A stretch of DNA of 64,000 nucleotides from Nitrospirales bacterium (GTDB lineage: Bacteria; Nitrospirota; Nitrospiria; Nitrospirales; UBA8639), in the NCBI GenBank assembly GCA_021604145.1, contig BQIX01000001.1, positions 248,001 through 312,000 on the forward strand, read 5' to 3'. This document shows, piece after piece, positions 1-9,588 of the stretch. Position numbers and translations under genes: made by a program. Position 1 is the first letter of the stretch. Every line of letters starts with the position of its first letter. The notes under the pieces were generated by a model. That model saw nothing but the letters and a program-made list of their open reading frames with translations. It was not told the origin of the DNA and did not search any database.

Positions 1-882
1 GTGGTCACTGACGGCGGCTACTTGTATGGCGCACTAGCCCCAGGGCATTCCTGTCACTATGAAACGCCCGTTGCCGCGCATAATCTTATGCGCGCTCATG
101 GTGCGGCTGTTCAAGCTTATCGAACTGTCGGGGCACATGAAATCGGCCTTGTCGTCAATATCGAGCCGAAGTATCCGGCTTCAGAGAATCCCAAAGATCT
201 AGCGGCCACCAACCGCGCAGATGCGTATATGAACAGGCAGTTTCTTGATCCTGCACTTCTGGGATCCTATCCGGAGGAAATGAAGGAGATATTCGGTGAC
301 GCCTGGCCTGAATGGCCCGCTGAAGATTTCGACCTTATTCGTCAGAAGATTGATTTTATTGGGCTGAATTATTACACCCGTGCCGTAACCTGTGATAAGC
401 CGGACGCCTTACCAGTCAGGGCCGGAACCATTCGACAACCCCATAAGACCTACACCGAAACAGGGTGGGAGGTTTATCCAGACGGCCTGTCCGATACGCT
501 GCTGTGGCTCAAGAAGCGTTATGGGGAGATGCCGCTGTATATCACCGAGAATGGCTCGGCATTTTTTGATCCACCGAAAGCGATGAATGGCCGTGTCATT
601 GATCCATTACGGATGGATTATCTGAATCAGCATCTGTGCGCAATCCGAGCAGCGATTGCGAAAGGCGTAGATGTACGAGGATATATGGCTTGGTCACTCA
701 TGGACAACTATGAATGGTCTCTTGGGTACGCCAAGCGATTTGGGATAGTTCATGTTGATTTTGAGACCCTTGAACGAACACCAAAGGATACGGCTCGTTA
801 CTATTCGGAAATTATCAAATCCAATGGTTCGATTCTGGACGAACCGTTTCTGCCTCTCGCTGGGCATACGCGTCATGGCTAG
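1..882 (+). CDS. GH1 family glycosidase (beta-glucosidase-like), 5' end cut off by window
   Basis: This is the C-terminal 293 residues of a family 1 glycoside hydrolase, which hydrolyses beta-glycosides with net retention. The frame is open from base 1, so the N-terminal part with the acid/base Asn-Glu-Pro motif lies outside the window. Visible family marks are GLNYYTR (about residue 121), the nucleophile motif YITENGSA with Glu near residue 183, and the C-terminal WSLMDNYEWSLGY aglycone-site segment. No internal stop is seen. It overlaps the next gene, an ABC transporter ATPase, by 8 bases, so both belong to one sugar-uptake and hydrolysis operon that begins upstream of the window. The exact substrate cannot be read from this part. 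Confidence 0.93.
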   Translation: MVTDGGYLYGALAPGHSCHYETPVAAHNLMRAHGAAVQAYRTVGAHEIGLVVNIEPKYPASENPKDLAATNRADAYMNRQFLDPALLGSYPEEMKEIFGDAWPEWPAEDFDLIRQKIDFIGLNYYTRAVTCDKPDALPVRAGTIRQPHKTYTETGWEVYPDGLSDTLLWLKKRYGEMPLYITENGSAFFDPPKAMNGRVIDPLRMDYLNQHLCAIRAAIAKGVDVRGYMAWSLMDNYEWSLGYAKRFGIVHVDFETLERTPKDTARYYSEIIKSNGSILDEPFLPLAGHTRHG

Positions 883-1957
883 TTTGACCCTGAAAAATAT
901 TCACAAGAGCTTTGGGAACACCGCCGTATTATCCGGCATTGATCTGGCTGTCGAAGATGGTGAGTTTGCCGTGATTGTCGGCCCTTCGGGCTGCGGAAAG
1001 TCCACCTTGTTGCGTACGGTTGCGGGTCTTGAAGATATTGATGCAGGAACAATCACCATCGGAGAAAAAGATGTCACAAGGCTTCCGCCTTCGAAGCGTG
1101 GGATTGCGATGGTGTTCCAATCATATGCTTTGTATCCGCATATGACTGTCTATGAAAACATGAGTTTCGGAATGAAAATTGCCGGAGCACCTGCGGGAGA
1201 AATTGATCAGGCTGTGCGCGCTGCGGCCGATACACTTGGCCTGACAGCATTGCTTGATCGTAAACCAAAAGAACTTTCCGGTGGTCAGCGACAACGTGCA
1301 GCCATTGGCAGGGCAACAGTCAGACGCCCGAGCATATTTCTGTTTGATGAACCTCTGTCAAACTTGGATGCCTCCTTACGTGTGAAGATGCGTCATGAAT
1401 TTGCACGACTGCATGATACGCTTGAGACAACCATGGTTTATGTCACGCATGACCAGGTAGAGGCCATGACACTGGCAGATCGTATCGTCGTTCTGAAGGA
1501 TGGTCGTATTGAACAGACGGGTTCGCCGCACGAACTGTACAATCATCCTGTCAACCGTTTTGTGGCTGGCTTTATTGGCTCTCCAGCCATGAACTTCCTA
1601 GCCGGATCGGTAGTAGAAAGCCGGTCGGATAACATCATTGTTCGACTTAAGAGCGGCGCGACGATTCAAGTGCCTGCCCGTTCTCGAGAACTTTCTCCTG
1701 ATTCTCTGGTCACGCTTGGTATTCGTCCTGAGCATGTGTCGACAGAAGGCAATCACAATTTTGTAAAGACAGAGGTCATGCTCGTAGAACCACTCGGAAG
1801 TCATTCCTATGTCTATCTGGATACGCCAGATACCGATGAGCCACTGATCTTTCGGGGGTCCGGTAATTTTCGTGCCACGAAAGGAGACAGACTGACGGTG
1901 TCTATTTCGGCAGACCACTGCCATCTATTCGAGAATGACGGCAAGGTGCTTCGGTAA
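875..1957 (+). CDS. ABC sugar transporter ATP-binding protein (MalK/UgpC type)
   Basis: A 360-residue ATPase that powers uptake of sugars or sugar oligomers through an ABC importer. Walker A GPSGCGKST is at residues 36-44, followed by the Q-loop (VFQSYALYPHMTV), signature LSGGQRQR, Walker B IFLFDEPLSNLD and the switch His in VTHDQ. A C-terminal TOBE-like regulatory domain starts near residue 240, as in UgpC/MalK. I chose ATG 875, which gives the usual MASLTLKNI start and an 8-base overlap with the GH1 gene. The same frame stays open upstream to 752, but that extension lies inside the GH1 gene. No permease or binding protein is in the window, so they are presumably upstream. Confidence 0.95.
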   Translation: MASLTLKNIHKSFGNTAVLSGIDLAVEDGEFAVIVGPSGCGKSTLLRTVAGLEDIDAGTITIGEKDVTRLPPSKRGIAMVFQSYALYPHMTVYENMSFGMKIAGAPAGEIDQAVRAAADTLGLTALLDRKPKELSGGQRQRAAIGRATVRRPSIFLFDEPLSNLDASLRVKMRHEFARLHDTLETTMVYVTHDQVEAMTLADRIVVLKDGRIEQTGSPHELYNHPVNRFVAGFIGSPAMNFLAGSVVESRSDNIIVRLKSGATIQVPARSRELSPDSLVTLGIRPEHVSTEGNHNFVKTEVMLVEPLGSHSYVYLDTPDTDEPLIFRGSGNFRATKGDRLTVSISADHCHLFENDGKVLR

Positions 1958-1998
1958 ACTCTTTCGAATCCATCACGGGAAGCCAAAGGAGAACATTG

Positions 1999-4900
1999 AT
2001 GACAGTTCATAAAAGAAGCATGTGGTCGTTTTTGACTGCCCTAGCTCTGTTGGTATGGTCCGTGACGCCAGCACTATCGACATCCGACATACCGGCTAAG
2101 ATACCGTCCAAGGACGCGTGGCGCATTTCCGCATCCTCGATCCAGAGCGAGGAATTCAAACCGGATTACCTGGCTGATGGTGACACTGAGACCCGCTGGT
2201 CCAGTCAGCCAAAGGATCAGGAATGGGTTCTCGTTGATCTAGGAAACGTAGTTATGATGACCGGCTTCACTCTCCACTGGGAACACGCGTATTCAAGCCA
2301 ATACAGCCTCCAGGTTTCTACCGATGCCCAAGAGTGGACCACGGTGTATGTAAATAATGCTAGCGACGGGCAGATGGATGATATCTACATCCGGCCCGTT
2401 TCAGGGCGATATGTCCGGCTGGAAACACGGGCGCGAGCAACCGGATGGGGGCATTCTTTGTGGGAATTCGACGTTAAGGGGACTGATGATCTGGTGGAGA
2501 TCACTGTGGTCTCCGGTGGTGGAAATAATGTTCCGGCCATGATGGATGGTCGGAGAGATACGGTCTGGAAAAGCCAAGCTGTTGACCGAGCGGAATTGCT
2601 TCTGGACCTTCGCAAGGCCAGGACGATTTCTGGACTCCGTATAGACTGGGGCCAGCAGTATGCTGGTTCGGTAGAGATGTCAATTTCACTGGATGGAAAG
2701 GAATGGAAACAGGTTTCTTCCATTACCAGTTCGGGCTCAGAGGGACAAACCGATTTTGTTCCGCATGAGGCATCAGAGGTGCGCTATATCAGGCTGGTGC
2801 TTGCTAACCCTGTAATCGCCGAAGGCGGTTTCGGGATTGGCGATATTTCATTGCGTGGTCCCATGGAAGCCTTCACCCCATTTGTCCAGTTTCAGTTTGA
2901 TGCTCGAAAAGCTCCTTACGGCGATTATCCTCTTCATTTACGTGGACAGCAAACCTACTGGACGCTGGTCGGTTTGCCAAAGGATAGCGAAGAAAGCCTG
3001 TTTGATGAGTATGGCAATCTGGAATTCAGGCGTGATAGTCCCACGCTGATGCCCTATGTCAAAGAAGATGAAAATCTCTATTCGGCTGCCACAGCTGCAA
3101 CTATTATCCAAGAATTACAGGATGGATACCTGCCAGTTCCCTCCGTACAATGGGAAGCAGGCAATGGGCTGCACTTCAGATCTGAAGCCATCACCAGCGG
3201 TCCCGTCGATACAAGCATCACATATGTGCGACATACACTTGAAAATCGCTCCAATGCTGTTCGGTCAGGGGAAATCATCGTCAGTGTCAGGCCCGCACAG
3301 ATCAATCCCAAGTGGCAATATGGCGGACTCGCTCCCATCAACTCAATTAAATACGAGTACGAAACCGGGAAACCACTACGGATCAACGACAAGAATAGCT
3401 ACGTCTCCCTTTCGCCCTCCGACAGTTTCATTGCCCTGCACTATGCCCACGGGGATATTGCCAACAGCCTACGAGGTAAGGGTGTTCCAGGCGCAAGGAC
3501 CGATCGCGAGGGCGATACGGCATCGATTGATGATGAAACCGGGACCGGGCTGCTCTCGGCTGCCTGGATATATACGTTTACCTTGAAGCCCGGTGAATCC
3601 AAGGAGGTTGTTCTTGCTGCTCCCTTGCATAAGACTCTGTCTAATTTGAAAACCGCCGAGGACTTCGAAACGTTGCAGCAGGAATATGTGACATTCTGGA
3701 CTAACAAGCTTAACCGAGTGGGCTTTGAACTAGCAGATAAGGCAGTCGAAGATACGGTGAAATCTCAAGCAGCCTATATTCTGTTGAACAATGATGGCGT
3801 GGTCATCCAGCCTGGAGCGCGTAGCTACAACCGGACTTGGATGCGGGACGGCGCGATGATTTCTTCCACGCTCATGCGACTGGGTTTTTTCGAGGAGGTT
3901 AAGGAATATCTCGACTGGTATGCCGAACGCGTTGAGCCCGATGGACTCGTGCCTCCTATTCTCGACAACAACGGTCAGGTATATGACGGATGGGGAAGAA
4001 ATATCGAATGGGACAGTCAGGGGCAGTTCATTTATGCGATCATGGAGTACTATCGTTTTACCGGTGATCGGGATTTTCTGGCAAAACATTTTGATGCTGC
4101 TCACCGAGCAATGAAATACCTGGTCACATTGCGAGCGCGTACGCTTGATCCAGACTCTTACGGAAAACTTGAGTCTGGTGAACGCCTGAAAGGCATATTA
4201 CCCCCGTCCATCAGCCATGAAGGTTTCATCAAACCCGTACACAGCTATTGGGACGATTTCTGGGCTATTCGTGGCTGGGCAGACGGTATTGAAATGGCTG
4301 AGATCCTTGGTCGGGAGGAGATCGCAGGCTGGGCGAGGATTGAGGCAAAAGATTTTAGAACAAGCGTTAGGGAATCCATTGAAAAGACCATTGCCTGGAA
4401 GTCCCTTGACTATATTCCTGGAGAAGCGGATCAGGGCACTCCCGACCCGACCTCCATTGCCATTGCCCTGTTTCCCACTGAAGCAAGGCATGTTCTTCCG
4501 GTAGATATTCTGAAACAGACGTTTCGGAATTACTACCGGATGGTGAAGGAACGCGATACAGGGTTGGAATCCTATGCCTATACGCCTTACGAGGTACGAA
4601 ATATTCTGGCTCTGACCACCCTCGGGTATCGAAAGGAAGCATTCGACTTGCATGAAGTTTTATTCAAGGGCAGGCGCCCGGCGAATTGGAATCAATTTGC
4701 TGAGGTTGTCCATTCCGAAAGCCGCAAGGGGACATATATCGGTGACATGCCGCATACGTGGGTCGGGTCGGGGTATGTCAATTCGGTCCGTGGTCTCATC
4801 GTGATGGAAGAAGACGATAGTAAAATCCTCAACCTGCTGTTTGGCACTCCGCGCGAGTGGCTTGTGGATGATGGTATTTCCCTTTCTGATTTTCCCACAC

Positions 4901-5127
4901 ATTTCGGAAAACTCATGATGCAGGCGAAATGGAATGACAACGAGCAGAGCCTGAATGTCGATGTCAACCTGCCGCAAGGCACTGCTAAGAAAATTTATGT
5001 TCGCTGGCCAATCCACAAAGATGATAAGCCCGAGCAGCTTATAGTAGAGAACAATGAACACTATCACGTTGATGAGCACGGCATATGGTTAACAGGCACG
5101 ACTTTCCGATTAGTTGCCAAATGGTAG
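1999..5127 (+). CDS. Exported two-discoidin, six-hairpin glycosidase-like protein
   Basis: A large exported protein of 1042 residues. An N-terminal signal peptide (KRSMW, then a hydrophobic run ending at ALS, about residue 28) is followed by two F5/8 type C (discoidin) carbohydrate-binding repeats at about residues 40-165 and 165-290. A middle region of unknown fold comes next, then an alpha/alpha-barrel region (about 580-960) with NRTWMRDGAM and GRNIEWDSQGQ, resembling GH15/GH63-type six-hairpin glycosidases. ATG 1999 has AAAGGAGA six bases upstream. The TTG one codon earlier is less likely. It lies 41 bases after the ABC ATPase gene and probably belongs to the same sugar operon. The exact glycosidase family is not certain. 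Confidence 0.9.
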   Translation: MTVHKRSMWSFLTALALLVWSVTPALSTSDIPAKIPSKDAWRISASSIQSEEFKPDYLADGDTETRWSSQPKDQEWVLVDLGNVVMMTGFTLHWEHAYSSQYSLQVSTDAQEWTTVYVNNASDGQMDDIYIRPVSGRYVRLETRARATGWGHSLWEFDVKGTDDLVEITVVSGGGNNVPAMMDGRRDTVWKSQAVDRAELLLDLRKARTISGLRIDWGQQYAGSVEMSISLDGKEWKQVSSITSSGSEGQTDFVPHEASEVRYIRLVLANPVIAEGGFGIGDISLRGPMEAFTPFVQFQFDARKAPYGDYPLHLRGQQTYWTLVGLPKDSEESLFDEYGNLEFRRDSPTLMPYVKEDENLYSAATAATIIQELQDGYLPVPSVQWEAGNGLHFRSEAITSGPVDTSITYVRHTLENRSNAVRSGEIIVSVRPAQINPKWQYGGLAPINSIKYEYETGKPLRINDKNSYVSLSPSDSFIALHYAHGDIANSLRGKGVPGARTDREGDTASIDDETGTGLLSAAWIYTFTLKPGESKEVVLAAPLHKTLSNLKTAEDFETLQQEYVTFWTNKLNRVGFELADKAVEDTVKSQAAYILLNNDGVVIQPGARSYNRTWMRDGAMISSTLMRLGFFEEVKEYLDWYAERVEPDGLVPPILDNNGQVYDGWGRNIEWDSQGQFIYAIMEYYRFTGDRDFLAKHFDAAHRAMKYLVTLRARTLDPDSYGKLESGERLKGILPPSISHEGFIKPVHSYWDDFWAIRGWADGIEMAEILGREEIAGWARIEAKDFRTSVRESIEKTIAWKSLDYIPGEADQGTPDPTSIAIALFPTEARHVLPVDILKQTFRNYYRMVKERDTGLESYAYTPYEVRNILALTTLGYRKEAFDLHEVLFKGRRPANWNQFAEVVHSESRKGTYIGDMPHTWVGSGYVNSVRGLIVMEEDDSKILNLLFGTPREWLVDDGISLSDFPTHFGKLMMQAKWNDNEQSLNVDVNLPQGTAKKIYVRWPIHKDDKPEQLIVENNEHYHVDEHGIWLTGTTFRLVAKW

Positions 5128-5691
5128 AATATTGATATGATCTTCTTATAAGGATGCAAAAAAAGGGAGCGCTTTACAACGTCATTCCACTGTCGAGTAT
5201 GCGCACCGGAATCCATCAAAATCTGAAACACTGACAACATTGAAGCACGATTGTTAACCGCTTGGAGTAGATGGCAAAAAACCCGGGAAGTGGCACACGG
5301 CTTTCGAGGACGCTGCACGAAAATGGTATTATCATCTTAATCGACCGCAGTTTAAAGATTTGCGCATTGCCATTGGATGGTAATGAACAGGATGTGCCGG
5401 GTGTTCTTCAGGCGCTCTTGTCATTTTTGCATCTTACCAACATAGTTAGGGCTAAACTTTCAACACCAATAGTAGATCATCTCGTAGATGACCGTGACAT
5501 CACGGCCGCCAAAAACCCTTGTCAAATTCTTGAAAACTGAGACGGATAGTGATGGCGCAGCCAGATAGCGTGATTTGTTAATCTGAAATGAAAAATGAAC
5601 ACCTCGATAGCTGGAGTTGGTGGGATGATCCTCACCAGTCAATCTTTACCATGCAACTGGACAATAGAGTGATACGTAAGGATATTGGTTG
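5128..5691. other. Gene-poor stretch with a possible coding remnant
   Basis: No convincing intact gene is present. On the plus strand, 5258-5383 holds a 41-codon open stretch between stops, with protein-like composition: DGKKPGKWHTAFEDAARKW, then YYHLNRPQFKDLRIAIGW. It has no start codon and I do not recognise the family. It could be the remains of a small gene. The rest shows no repeat or RNA gene that I can identify. Confidence 0.3.
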
Positions 5692-8205
5692 ATGGCTTTA
5701 AAATCACAAAAAATTCTATCGGTATTCGGGATTCTGTGTGTCATGTTGATGGGGCTGCAATTCGTGAACGTTGTCGGAGCAGCCACATTGCGTCACGCTA
5801 AAAATATGAGCTTTCCATCACAATGTGTGGAAGAAGACAACGTGAATATTCCGATCTATGGCGGCTATGTGTCCGAATACCAAATTACTGCGACATTTCC
5901 AACCTATTATCCACTCTCAACTGGTCAGAAGGATCTCTGTCTTTCAGACATCACGAATTGCGAGCAGGCGTGGGACATGCGACCAACCGCGCAGATTGCA
6001 TATTACGATGCAGCGCAACAGACGATGAAATTTGCCTGGCAGTCGCCTGGCTATTATTGGTATCCGATTGAAAGACCGGATGCGGTCAATGCCGATATCG
6101 GTCGCTTTGTGTCACTGGCGTATCCGCCGACAGATAGACATTGGGTAGGTTTAGCCGCGCCGCCCGCCATAGCCTATTATGACGCCCTAAATCACAGACT
6201 TATGTACATTGTCCGGGATACAAAAGGGAACTGGAGTCAGCCTGAGGTCGTCGATGACGTTGGCGATGTTGGGCAATATGCCGCTTTACGTATTAGCCGA
6301 GACCGGGTACATCACATCGTTTATTATGATGCGGACAATGGAAATTTAAAATATAGTCACAAGAGTGATCCCGAAAAGGTGGGCGGATGGGCTACCCCAA
6401 CGATCCTGGATAAGAGCGGCAATGTCGGGCAGCATGCGACACTGGCGATCGGCCCAGATGGCAGACTGCATGTGGCGTACTACGATGCGGACACCAAAAA
6501 TTTAAAATACGTCACTAAGGATGATAGAGATGAATGGTCGGTGCCAATCGTCTTAGATGCCGTCGGAGACGTCGGATCTTACGCCTCAATGTCCGTATAT
6601 TATGAGGGTCGAAAAGAGAAAATGAACGGAGCGTATGAAGGACGCTATCCACATATCGCCTATTACGATGCAAGCAATGGGAATTTAAAATACATCTTCC
6701 TGGATCAACAGGGATGGGCAGCGCCGGTGGTGCTCGATGCAGTGAAAGATGTCGGCCAATATGCCTCGATGGCATTTGGTCCGGATGGCGCTTTGCATGT
6801 CGCATACTATGATGCCACGAATAAAGACTTAAAATATCTACACAAAGAAGCCACCGCGGCACATTGGTCGGAGATGATCGTTCTGGATGCGATGGGGGAT
6901 GTCGGCCGCTTTGCTTCGTTAGGAGTGTCTGCGAGAGGACATCCCAATATTGCCTACTACGATGCAGACACCCAAAGTTTAAAATTTCTGTCGAAGACGA
7001 AAAAAACTGCACCGCATTGGGACATTCCCCAGGTGATTGCATCCGGGACTGCCGGTCAGTATGCGAGTTTAGTCACTTCAGGGTTTGTGGACCTTGTCGA
7101 TCTCCAAGGCATGGACCTCTATAACGACGGTGAAGTGGCGGTCCGAGTCATGGATGTATCCGGGTGGGCTTTTGAATCGGGGATGGCTGTCCACATCGTG
7201 GGGGGGGAATCAAGACCGGACCACGATTTCATCCAATTTCTTAAACGAGCAGACGAGGAGCACGATCCCCCGCAAATATTTGTCCTCTATGCTAACGGAT
7301 ACGCACGGATCATTCCGCAACCGCCAGTGGGGCGGGAGGATCGTGTCTGTTTTGGGGCATCGATAATCGTTGGACCTGCAGAAGAACATCCAGTGTATCC
7401 GAACACGGCGATCGAGAGATTGGATATCGATCCGAAAAAGATGACCATTAAGGTAGGGTATAAGAATGGGTCGTCAGCGGTGTTACATCTACAAGCTGAA
7501 CCGGGGAGGACGACGGTACGTGTAACGGATGTGACGTATGACACCGTTAGCAAGCCATTTGTCACCATGCGGTCCATGTGGGTGGCCGATGATAACAGTG
7601 ACATTGCCAGGATACAGGCTGCATCGTTGCCGGGGATTATGCAAACGTACACGATCGTTCCCAAATATGGGGAATGGGGAATCCTACCAGGCGACTCCTG
7701 GTTTTTTTATCGGCCATTTTACTCGCGACACAATACATCCGCCCCGGATTTCAAAGTCGAAGTGCTGGAACCCCAAGGATATGTCGTAACCAAGCAGGCA
7801 GAGGACTATCGCTCTGGCACAATGATGAAAGTACCGCGTAAGACGGCCTCCGGAAAATTTACGGTACGAGGGCCGGGGAAAGCGAATTATGTGTTGAATG
7901 TAACAGATGGCATTTCGAAACCGTACCTTCGCATGCGGTATACCAAGGGGAAAAGCGCTGGTGATGTAGTCCATTTGTTGTTAGATGGTCAACGACAGTC
8001 GACCATTAAGATAGCCGATGAAGGATCCCTCGGTGATTATGGGATGACGGAAGACATACGGCTATTGGATAGGCTCTCCGCCGGTACCCACACGATGACA
8101 TTAGATGTGCAATCGGATACCGATGCATTGGAGTTAGATTATTTCGTCATCCACAACAAAGTCGAAGATCCGGAAAGAGTTGCCACGTCGCGTGAGAATA
8201 ACTAA
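5692..8205 (+). CDS. Exported seven-repeat beta-propeller protein with C-terminal CBM-like domain
   Basis: An 837-residue protein with a signal peptide (about residues 1-30, ending VVGA). Residues of about 100-460 hold seven copies of a unit built on IAYYDA-x-N-x-NLKY, then a Trp, then VLDAVGDVGQYASL. Seven units fit one seven-bladed propeller. The last 110 residues resemble a CBM6/CBM35-type beta-sandwich (FTVRGPGKANYVLNV ... LELDYFVIH). Start ATG 5692 follows TAAGGAT; the TTG one codon earlier is possible. It stands alone, about 560 bases after the glycosidase gene. A role in binding extracellular polysaccharide or in cell-surface attachment is inference; I know no function for this architecture. 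Confidence 0.9.
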   Translation: MALKSQKILSVFGILCVMLMGLQFVNVVGAATLRHAKNMSFPSQCVEEDNVNIPIYGGYVSEYQITATFPTYYPLSTGQKDLCLSDITNCEQAWDMRPTAQIAYYDAAQQTMKFAWQSPGYYWYPIERPDAVNADIGRFVSLAYPPTDRHWVGLAAPPAIAYYDALNHRLMYIVRDTKGNWSQPEVVDDVGDVGQYAALRISRDRVHHIVYYDADNGNLKYSHKSDPEKVGGWATPTILDKSGNVGQHATLAIGPDGRLHVAYYDADTKNLKYVTKDDRDEWSVPIVLDAVGDVGSYASMSVYYEGRKEKMNGAYEGRYPHIAYYDASNGNLKYIFLDQQGWAAPVVLDAVKDVGQYASMAFGPDGALHVAYYDATNKDLKYLHKEATAAHWSEMIVLDAMGDVGRFASLGVSARGHPNIAYYDADTQSLKFLSKTKKTAPHWDIPQVIASGTAGQYASLVTSGFVDLVDLQGMDLYNDGEVAVRVMDVSGWAFESGMAVHIVGGESRPDHDFIQFLKRADEEHDPPQIFVLYANGYARIIPQPPVGREDRVCFGASIIVGPAEEHPVYPNTAIERLDIDPKKMTIKVGYKNGSSAVLHLQAEPGRTTVRVTDVTYDTVSKPFVTMRSMWVADDNSDIARIQAASLPGIMQTYTIVPKYGEWGILPGDSWFFYRPFYSRHNTSAPDFKVEVLEPQGYVVTKQAEDYRSGTMMKVPRKTASGKFTVRGPGKANYVLNVTDGISKPYLRMRYTKGKSAGDVVHLLLDGQRQSTIKIADEGSLGDYGMTEDIRLLDRLSAGTHTMTLDVQSDTDALELDYFVIHNKVEDPERVATSRENN

Positions 8206-8306
8206 AAGAACGTCCTTGTCTATATCTAGACACGAATTGATCGTTTGAAATCCTTCATTCGCAATTTGTTTAATGAAAACCATCTTGCATATGAGGTATT
8301 CTGCTG

Positions 8307-9554
8307 TTAGATCGATGAAGAAAACGTCGCGCAAAACTCGTGAGGGGACATATTTAGAATATCTGCGTAGCAACGTATCCTGGAGTCATTGTTAAAGTCT
8401 TCGGGTGTGAGACGAGCCATATACGCTCTCGCAATCCTGTAATATTCAGAGTTGATATCCACCATTCGCACTTTGGTTCGTCCTGATTCGTGATCAAGGA
8501 TATCCTTGAAGGGCATCGGAGAGAATTGCCCGTTGTCAATTGTGACCATGGCGGCGTTCCCCCCATCGAGGAGAAATTGCGCTGCACAATATCCAAGATC
8601 CCGCGTATATTCCATATCAAAAGGAATTGGGTCGGCACACCGCAGCTCATATCCAATATTTTTAGATACTAACGTCATCTTGATCCCATGAGATTGCAAT
8701 TCTTTGGCGACATAATCTTTCAAGATTTTCCCAATATCAAGTTCAGCTAATCGAATATGACCGTGCTCGTCATGTTCGATGAGCCCTAAGTTAGTCAACT
8801 CTTCTTGGGTAAGACATTCCCCCAACCCTTCGGCTATCACCACGACGCCATCGTTTCGATTCTGACTCAGTCGCTTCACGATTGCACCGACGACTATTCT
8901 CGACAATTGGGCCAGCGTCACCTTTTTCTTCTGAAATTCCTCAGGAATGACAGTCAATGTGGCGCCAGCGGCTTTGCCGATTCCCAAAGCCAAATGTCCC
9001 GCTTTTCGGCCCATGGTGATTGCAAAATACCATCGAGAAGTTGTTTGTGCATCAATCATGAGATTCCGGACGATTTCAACCCCAAGATGTCGTGCCGTTT
9101 GAAAGCCAAATGTCGGTATTCCACGGGGTAAACACAAATCATTGTCAATGGTTTTAGGAACATGGACAACTTGGAGTCGCCCATCAGCGATTTGCTCCAA
9201 TTTTAACGCAGAAAAAGCCGTATCATCTCCACCTATCGTAATTAAGGCGGAAATCTTTAGTGCCTCAAGTGAGGTTAAGGTATTGGTTAAGTGCTGTGTA
9301 TTGTTCGTGGGGTTGGCGCGTGAGGTTCCCAAACATGATCCGCCACGAAAATGGATGTGGCTGACAGACTCTCGGGTGAGTGGATAAATTTTTGACGTAT
9401 CTCCTTGCATGATCCATTGAAATCCATCTTGTATTCCCACAACTTCTGCACCACAAAGGATACTTCGTATTGTCGCTGCCTCGATGACACTATTGATCCC
9501 TGGAGCTGGTCCTCCACCGACAAGAATACCGAATTGAGGCGTTGGTTTCTGCAT
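8307..9554 (-). CDS. 6-phosphofructokinase family, PPi-dependent type by motif
   Basis: A 415-residue phosphofructokinase that phosphorylates fructose 6-phosphate. The N-terminus carries the GILVGGGPAPGIN nucleotide-binding loop. Two motifs point to pyrophosphate rather than ATP as donor: GGDD at 108-111 (ATP enzymes have GGDG) and PKTIDNDL at 133-140 with Lys (ATP enzymes have PGTIDNDI). I start it at ATG 9554. The open frame runs further upstream, but that would overlap the neighbouring Usp gene, and family members start just before the glycine loop. No good ribosome site is visible. A reversible PPi enzyme would suit both glycolysis and gluconeogenesis under low energy. It lies 34 bases downstream of the Usp gene. 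Confidence 0.92.
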   Translation of the reverse strand: MQKPTPQFGILVGGGPAPGINSVIEAATIRSILCGAEVVGIQDGFQWIMQGDTSKIYPLTRESVSHIHFRGGSCLGTSRANPTNNTQHLTNTLTSLEALKISALITIGGDDTAFSALKLEQIADGRLQVVHVPKTIDNDLCLPRGIPTFGFQTARHLGVEIVRNLMIDAQTTSRWYFAITMGRKAGHLALGIGKAAGATLTVIPEEFQKKKVTLAQLSRIVVGAIVKRLSQNRNDGVVVIAEGLGECLTQEELTNLGLIEHDEHGHIRLAELDIGKILKDYVAKELQSHGIKMTLVSKNIGYELRCADPIPFDMEYTRDLGYCAAQFLLDGGNAAMVTIDNGQFSPMPFKDILDHESGRTKVRMVDINSEYYRIARAYMARLTPEDFNNDSRIRCYADILNMSPHEFCATFSSSI

Positions 9555-9588
9555 GATGTGTCTTGCGTGTGTATGAGAAGATGACGTG

